Below, piece after piece: positions 60,675-64,000 of a DNA stretch of 64,000 bases; position 1 is the stretch's first letter; each line of letters opens with the position of its first letter. Below the pieces are notes generated by a model. The model saw only the letters and a list, made by a program, of their open reading frames with translations. It ran no database searches and was not told the DNA's origin. The stretch spans positions 2,604,001 to 2,668,000 of the forward strand of contig NZ_JAUSYY010000001.1 in NCBI RefSeq assembly GCF_030817175.1. The letters are read 5' to 3'. The DNA is from Agromyces ramosus (lineage in GTDB: Bacteria > Actinomycetota > Actinomycetes > Actinomycetales > Microbacteriaceae). The translations under genes and the position numbers were made by a program.

Positions 60675-62768
60675 ATGGGAACCGTGGACCGCAGGTGGGT
60701 GTGCCTCGCGACGCTCGGCCCGATCGGGGTCGCCGCGCTGGTGTACGTCGTCGTCATGCGCGGCTTCATCGACCCCGACGTCAACTCGGACCACGGCCTC
60801 GCCTGGCCGCTGCTCGGTGCGCTGCCGCTGTTCGTGTTCGGCATGTGGCTGCTCACGGTGTCGGCGTCGCGGATCGCGCTGCTCATCGCGCTCGGGTCGA
60901 CCGCGATGCTCGTCGGGTCGGCGTACGAGACCTTCGTGCATCTCAACGTCGCGATCCTCGGGGAACCCTGGTTCCCGCTCGTCAACATGCTCGGCCTCAC
61001 CGCCGATGCGGTGGCGACGTCGGCGCTGCTGGTCGTGTTCGCGACCTTCCCCGACGGTGTTCCGGAGCATCGGTGGCAGCGGATCGCGGTCATCTTCCTC
61101 TGGCTCCCGGTGCTGGCGGGCCCGCTCACCCTGCTCACGACTCCGCACGTCGTGATGTCGCAGTTCATCGGCATCAGCGGCGAGTCGATCCCCAACCCCT
61201 ACTTCCTGCCGTCGCTCGAGTGGGCGGCCCCTGCAGTGCACTACCTGGTCGTCCAGTCGTGGGCGGCCGTCGCGCTCGGCGTCACCGTGCTCGCCTCCCG
61301 TGCGCTCTTCGGGCCGCCGGCGGTGCGCGTCCGTACCCGAGTCATGGCCCTGGCGGTCGGCTCGGCGATGGTGGCGTTCGCGCTGTGGACGTTCGTACCG
61401 GGCCTCTGGGGCGTCGAGTTCCTGGTCTACGCGTCGATGATCACCATCCTGGTCGCGGCGATCCACGGCATCCTGCGGTACGGCGCGTTCGACATCGGGC
61501 CGGGCGATCGCGGCGCGCGGGTCGAGCGCTCGTCGAACCTGCTCATCACGGTCGTCTACGCGGCCGGCGTCGCGACGCCCGGCCTGCTGCTCACACCCCC
61601 GCTCAGGACCGTGCCGGCGATCCTGCTCACGACCATCCTCGCGGTCGTGTTGCTGCCCGGCCGGAGCTGGATGCAGCGGCGGCTCCACCGCGCCCTGTTC
61701 GGCGACCGCGAGCGGCAGTTCACGATGCTGAGCGAGCTCGGCGCGCAGCTCGAACAGGCAGGTGACCCGCGCGAACTGCTCACGAGGCTTGCCGAGGCGG
61801 TCCGCGATGGACTCGATGCGTCGTGGGTGCGGATCCGGCTGGTGCCGACGGATGCCGCACTCGCCGCGTCGCCCGTCGGTGTCGCGGGCGATGCGGCCGG
61901 CGCCGAAGAACCCGCGCTGTCGTGCGACCTGGTGCGCGGCGATGAGACGCTCGGGCGCATCGAGGTCGGCGCGCGGCGTCGCGGCGAGTACAGCGACGCC
62001 GAACGCACCCTGTTGCGCACGGTCGCCGGCCAGGCCGCGGCATCCGTCGCCAATGTGCGCCTGACGGAGCAGCTCGCGGCGCAGCTCGACGAGCTGACCG
62101 CCTCGCGTGAACGGCTCGTGGCCGCTCAAGACGACGAGCGCCGGCGCCTGGAGCGAGACCTGCATGACGGCATCCAGCAGGACGTGGTGGCGCAGATCGC
62201 CGGGCTCCGGCTCGCCCGCAACAGGTTGCAGCGCGGCGAGCTGACGGCGGAGGAGCTCACCGAGCTGCAGGACCAGGCTCGCGAGACGCTCACCGACCTG
62301 CGGGAACTGGCCCGCGGCATCCACCCGCCGGTGCTGAGCGACAACGGCCTCGTCGCGGCGGTCGAGTCGGGCGTCGCGCGCTACCCGATCCCGCTGACGG
62401 TGGAGGCCGATGACGGCGTTCGCGCCGAGCGCTTCCCCGACGATGTGGAGACGACCGCGTACTACGTGGTGCGGGAGGCGCTCGCGAACACGGCCAAGCA
62501 TGCGAACGCGACGCATGCCTCGGTCGGACTGGCGCGAGACGACGGGCACCTGCGCATCGCGATCAGCGACGACGGATGCGGCATGGGGTCGGTCGTACCG
62601 GAGTCGGCCGCCAGTGGCGGACTCGCGAACATCCGCGACCGGGTCGCCGCGCTGCGCGGCACGATACGGGTGTCATCCAGCGAATCGTCGGGCACCACCG
62701 TGCTCGTCGACCTGCCGGTCGACGGCGTCGCTCCCGCAGCAGGGCCGGGGGTCGCCGCCATTGGATGA
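60675..62768 (+). CDS. NarL-type sensor histidine kinase
   Basis: A 697-residue membrane kinase. About eight hydrophobic segments occupy residues 10-330, a GAF-like domain (about 345-465) follows, then a HisKA_3 dimerisation region with His497 in 'ERRRLERDLHDGIQQDVV'. The HATPase_c domain has N-box 'REALANTAKHANA' and G-boxes 'SDDGCGMG' and 'SGGLANIRDRVAALRG'. It should autophosphorylate and pass phosphate to the overlapping response-regulator gene. The ATG at 60675 has AGGAGG upstream. Divergence from the oxidase operon suggests that this may be a target (inference). Confidence 0.9.
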   Translation: MGTVDRRWVCLATLGPIGVAALVYVVVMRGFIDPDVNSDHGLAWPLLGALPLFVFGMWLLTVSASRIALLIALGSTAMLVGSAYETFVHLNVAILGEPWFPLVNMLGLTADAVATSALLVVFATFPDGVPEHRWQRIAVIFLWLPVLAGPLTLLTTPHVVMSQFIGISGESIPNPYFLPSLEWAAPAVHYLVVQSWAAVALGVTVLASRALFGPPAVRVRTRVMALAVGSAMVAFALWTFVPGLWGVEFLVYASMITILVAAIHGILRYGAFDIGPGDRGARVERSSNLLITVVYAAGVATPGLLLTPPLRTVPAILLTTILAVVLLPGRSWMQRRLHRALFGDRERQFTMLSELGAQLEQAGDPRELLTRLAEAVRDGLDASWVRIRLVPTDAALAASPVGVAGDAAGAEEPALSCDLVRGDETLGRIEVGARRRGEYSDAERTLLRTVAGQAAASVANVRLTEQLAAQLDELTASRERLVAAQDDERRRLERDLHDGIQQDVVAQIAGLRLARNRLQRGELTAEELTELQDQARETLTDLRELARGIHPPVLSDNGLVAAVESGVARYPIPLTVEADDGVRAERFPDDVETTAYYVVREALANTAKHANATHASVGLARDDGHLRIAISDDGCGMGSVVPESAASGGLANIRDRVAALRGTIRVSSSESSGTTVLVDLPVDGVAPAAGPGVAAIG

Positions 62769-63435
62769 ATCGGATGCGCTGCGAGTCGTGATCGCCGAGG
62801 ACAACTACCTCGTGCGTGAAGGGCTGCGCCGCCTGCTCGAGGACTCGGGCGAGATCGACGTCGTGGCCTCCACCGGCAACGCCACCGAACTGATCGACGC
62901 GGTGCGGCGGCTCGCCCCGCACGCGGTGCTCACCGACATCCGGATGCCGCCCGGCCATCACATGGAGGGCATCGAGGCGGCACGTGCGATCCGCGCCGCT
63001 CACCCCGACACCGGCGTGGTGGTGCTGTCGCAGCACGCGGACGAGAGCTATGCACTCGCACTCTTCGCCGATGGCTCGGCCGGGCTCGGCTACCTCCTGA
63101 AAGATCGCATCGGCGATCTCGAGGACCTCGTGCATGCCCTGCGCGAGGTGCGCGCCGGCGGTTCGGTGATCGACCCGCAGATCGTCGACACGCTCGTGCG
63201 GCGCCGCAGTGCCGCGGCGGCGAGCCCGCTCGCCGCGCTCTCGCCCCGCGAGCTCGACGTGCTGCGCGAGATGGCGCAGGGCAAGACGAACGCCGGCATC
63301 GAGCAGTCGCTCTTCCTCTCGTCGTCGACGGTCGAGAAGCATGTCAATGCGATCTTCACGAAGCTCCGCTTTCCCGAGACCGGCGTGCACCGTCGGGTCG
63401 CCGCGGTGCTCGCCTTCCTCCAGAACGGCGGGTGA
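62761..63435 (+). CDS. NarL/FixJ-type response regulator
   Basis: A 224-residue regulator. The receiver has the acidic pair 'IAEDN', phospho-acceptor Asp59 in 'AVLTDIRMP' and 'LLKD' with the conserved Lys. The C-terminal LuxR-type helix-turn-helix is 'LSPRELDVLREMAQGKTNAGIEQSLFLSSSTVEKHV'. The TTG start overlaps the kinase stop by 8 bp, so the two are coupled. It is the cognate partner of the kinase. Confidence 0.9.
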   Translation: MDESDALRVVIAEDNYLVREGLRRLLEDSGEIDVVASTGNATELIDAVRRLAPHAVLTDIRMPPGHHMEGIEAARAIRAAHPDTGVVVLSQHADESYALALFADGSAGLGYLLKDRIGDLEDLVHALREVRAGGSVIDPQIVDTLVRRRSAAAASPLAALSPRELDVLREMAQGKTNAGIEQSLFLSSSTVEKHVNAIFTKLRFPETGVHRRVAAVLAFLQNGG

Positions 63436-63449
63436 TCCGGGCGGGTGAT

Positions 63450-64000
63450 TCAGGAGGCGCGGCGCATCGTGGAGCGACCGAACTCGGCGCCCTCGCGGCG
63501 TGCTGCGTCATGGGCTGACCTGCGCCCGAGGTCGGCGTCGGCGGTGGCGAGGTTCGGGCGGGAGGCGATCGACGAGACATCCGTGATTCCCGTCCAGCGC
63601 AGCCAGTCCTCGAAGTAGGGCTGCTGGAAGTCGCTGCCGAACGCGGACGGTCGCCCGTCGCCGTACACGGCGCTCGTGTACACGACGGCCGCGCGGCGAC
63701 CGCCGAGCCGGCCGGTGTAGCCGGTCTCGGCGTCGAAGTCGAACACCATGCCGGGCTGGCTGACGACGTCGATGAACTGCTTGGCGATGTACGGGATGCC
63801 GGCGTTCCACATCGGCAGGCTGAACAGGTAGAGGTCGGCCGCCGCGAAGCGCTCGAACGCGAGCCGCGCGCGATGCCACGCCGTCTCCTGCGGCCCCATC
63901 GGCTGCTCGCCGGCGAAGACGCGCATCTTGGCGCCCGCGCCGTCGGGGCCGAACTCGGGCAGCGATCCGTCCCAGAGATCCCACTCGTCGATGGATGCCT
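63450..64000 (-). CDS. FMN-dependent NADH-azoreductase-like protein, 5' end off window
   Basis: Partial, at least 183 residues; the N-terminus lies beyond the right edge. 'EWDLWDGSLPEFG' near the edge and 'LYLFSLPMWNAGIPYIAKQFIDVVSQPGMVFDFD' match the AcpD/azoreductase flavodoxin fold (P-M-x-N-x-x-I-P motif). It probably reduces quinones or azo compounds with NADH. The start cannot be seen. It is convergent with the response-regulator gene, with a 14-bp gap. Confidence 0.85.
   Translation of the reverse strand, partial: ASIDEWDLWDGSLPEFGPDGAGAKMRVFAGEQPMGPQETAWHRARLAFERFAAADLYLFSLPMWNAGIPYIAKQFIDVVSQPGMVFDFDAETGYTGRLGGRRAAVVYTSAVYGDGRPSAFGSDFQQPYFEDWLRWTGITDVSSIASRPNLATADADLGRRSAHDAARREGAEFGRSTMRRAS

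Noticed and set aside
1-64000. Mobile elements, phage-defence systems or tRNA genes
   Set aside because: I found no transposase, integrase, restriction-modification, toxin-antitoxin or tRNA-like sequence on either strand; composition is uniform.

Overview
The window is 64 kb of very GC-rich, densely coding DNA with no rRNA, tRNA, CRISPR array, insertion sequence or prophage that I could see. Gene style points to an actinobacterium of the Microbacteriaceae, Agromyces-like (inference). Supporting signs are GTG/TTG starts, 4-bp ATGA/GTGA gene overlaps, many apparently leaderless genes (TAnnnT followed 5-7 nt later by ATG/GTG), a class E-type LAxTG sortase signal, a deazaflavin-type PPOX protein, a TmsA/TmsB pair for 10-methyl fatty acids, and heavy use of CGGATG/CATCCG words. 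It reads as ordinary chromosome with many small metabolic and regulatory modules.

Layout. 0.2-4.9 kb: a membrane protein, then an orphan SdhA/FrdA-like flavoprotein with VOC and PPOX genes, divergent from a LysR regulator. 4.9-8.7 kb: amidohydrolase and APC permease operon, divergent from a TetR gene with two matching operators. 8.9-10.9 kb: cell-wall lytic transglycosylase, YdeI protein and a small helical-repeat protein. 11-14.3 kb: tightly coupled DUF2236 protein, Gly/Asp-rich tandem-repeat peptide, JmjC/cupin hydroxylase and sucrase/ferredoxin-like protein, a candidate peptide-modifying system. 14.3-16.9 kb: ECF41-type sigma factor and divergent NAD(P)-binding protein, with two face-to-face copies of the ECF41 promoter between them, then an alpha/beta hydrolase. 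16.9-21.4 kb: a cytochrome b paralogue that has lost one pair of haem ligands, next to tmsA-tmsB. 21.4-27.5 kb: TetR, VOC, small protein, disulfide oxidoreductase, CHY zinc finger, FMN reductase, bifunctional nuclease, MarR, toroid protein. 27.5-31.9 kb: membrane protein, frameshifted MFS transporter, cupin, SDR, GNAT. 32-37.7 kb: TrmB/LuxR-type regulator, a 24-bp perfect palindrome and a giant sortase-anchored subtilase. 37.9-45.4 kb: assorted enzymes and an SRPBCC/ArsR pair. 45.4-54.2 kb: galactoside utilisation locus (LacI, GH42, ABC importer, second GH42). 54.3-58.5 kb: XRE-cupin regulator divergent from ureohydrolase, SnoaL-like, NCS1 permease and cyclase. 58.5-64 kb: multicopper oxidase with a membrane partner, a NarL-type two-component system, and an azoreductase-like gene running off the edge.

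Three genes (MFS, winged-helix protein, second GH42) are each broken by exactly one extra base in a short homopolymer run. This looks more like consensus sequence error than decay. No gene-free stretch exceeds 300 bases; the longest is 37657-37936.
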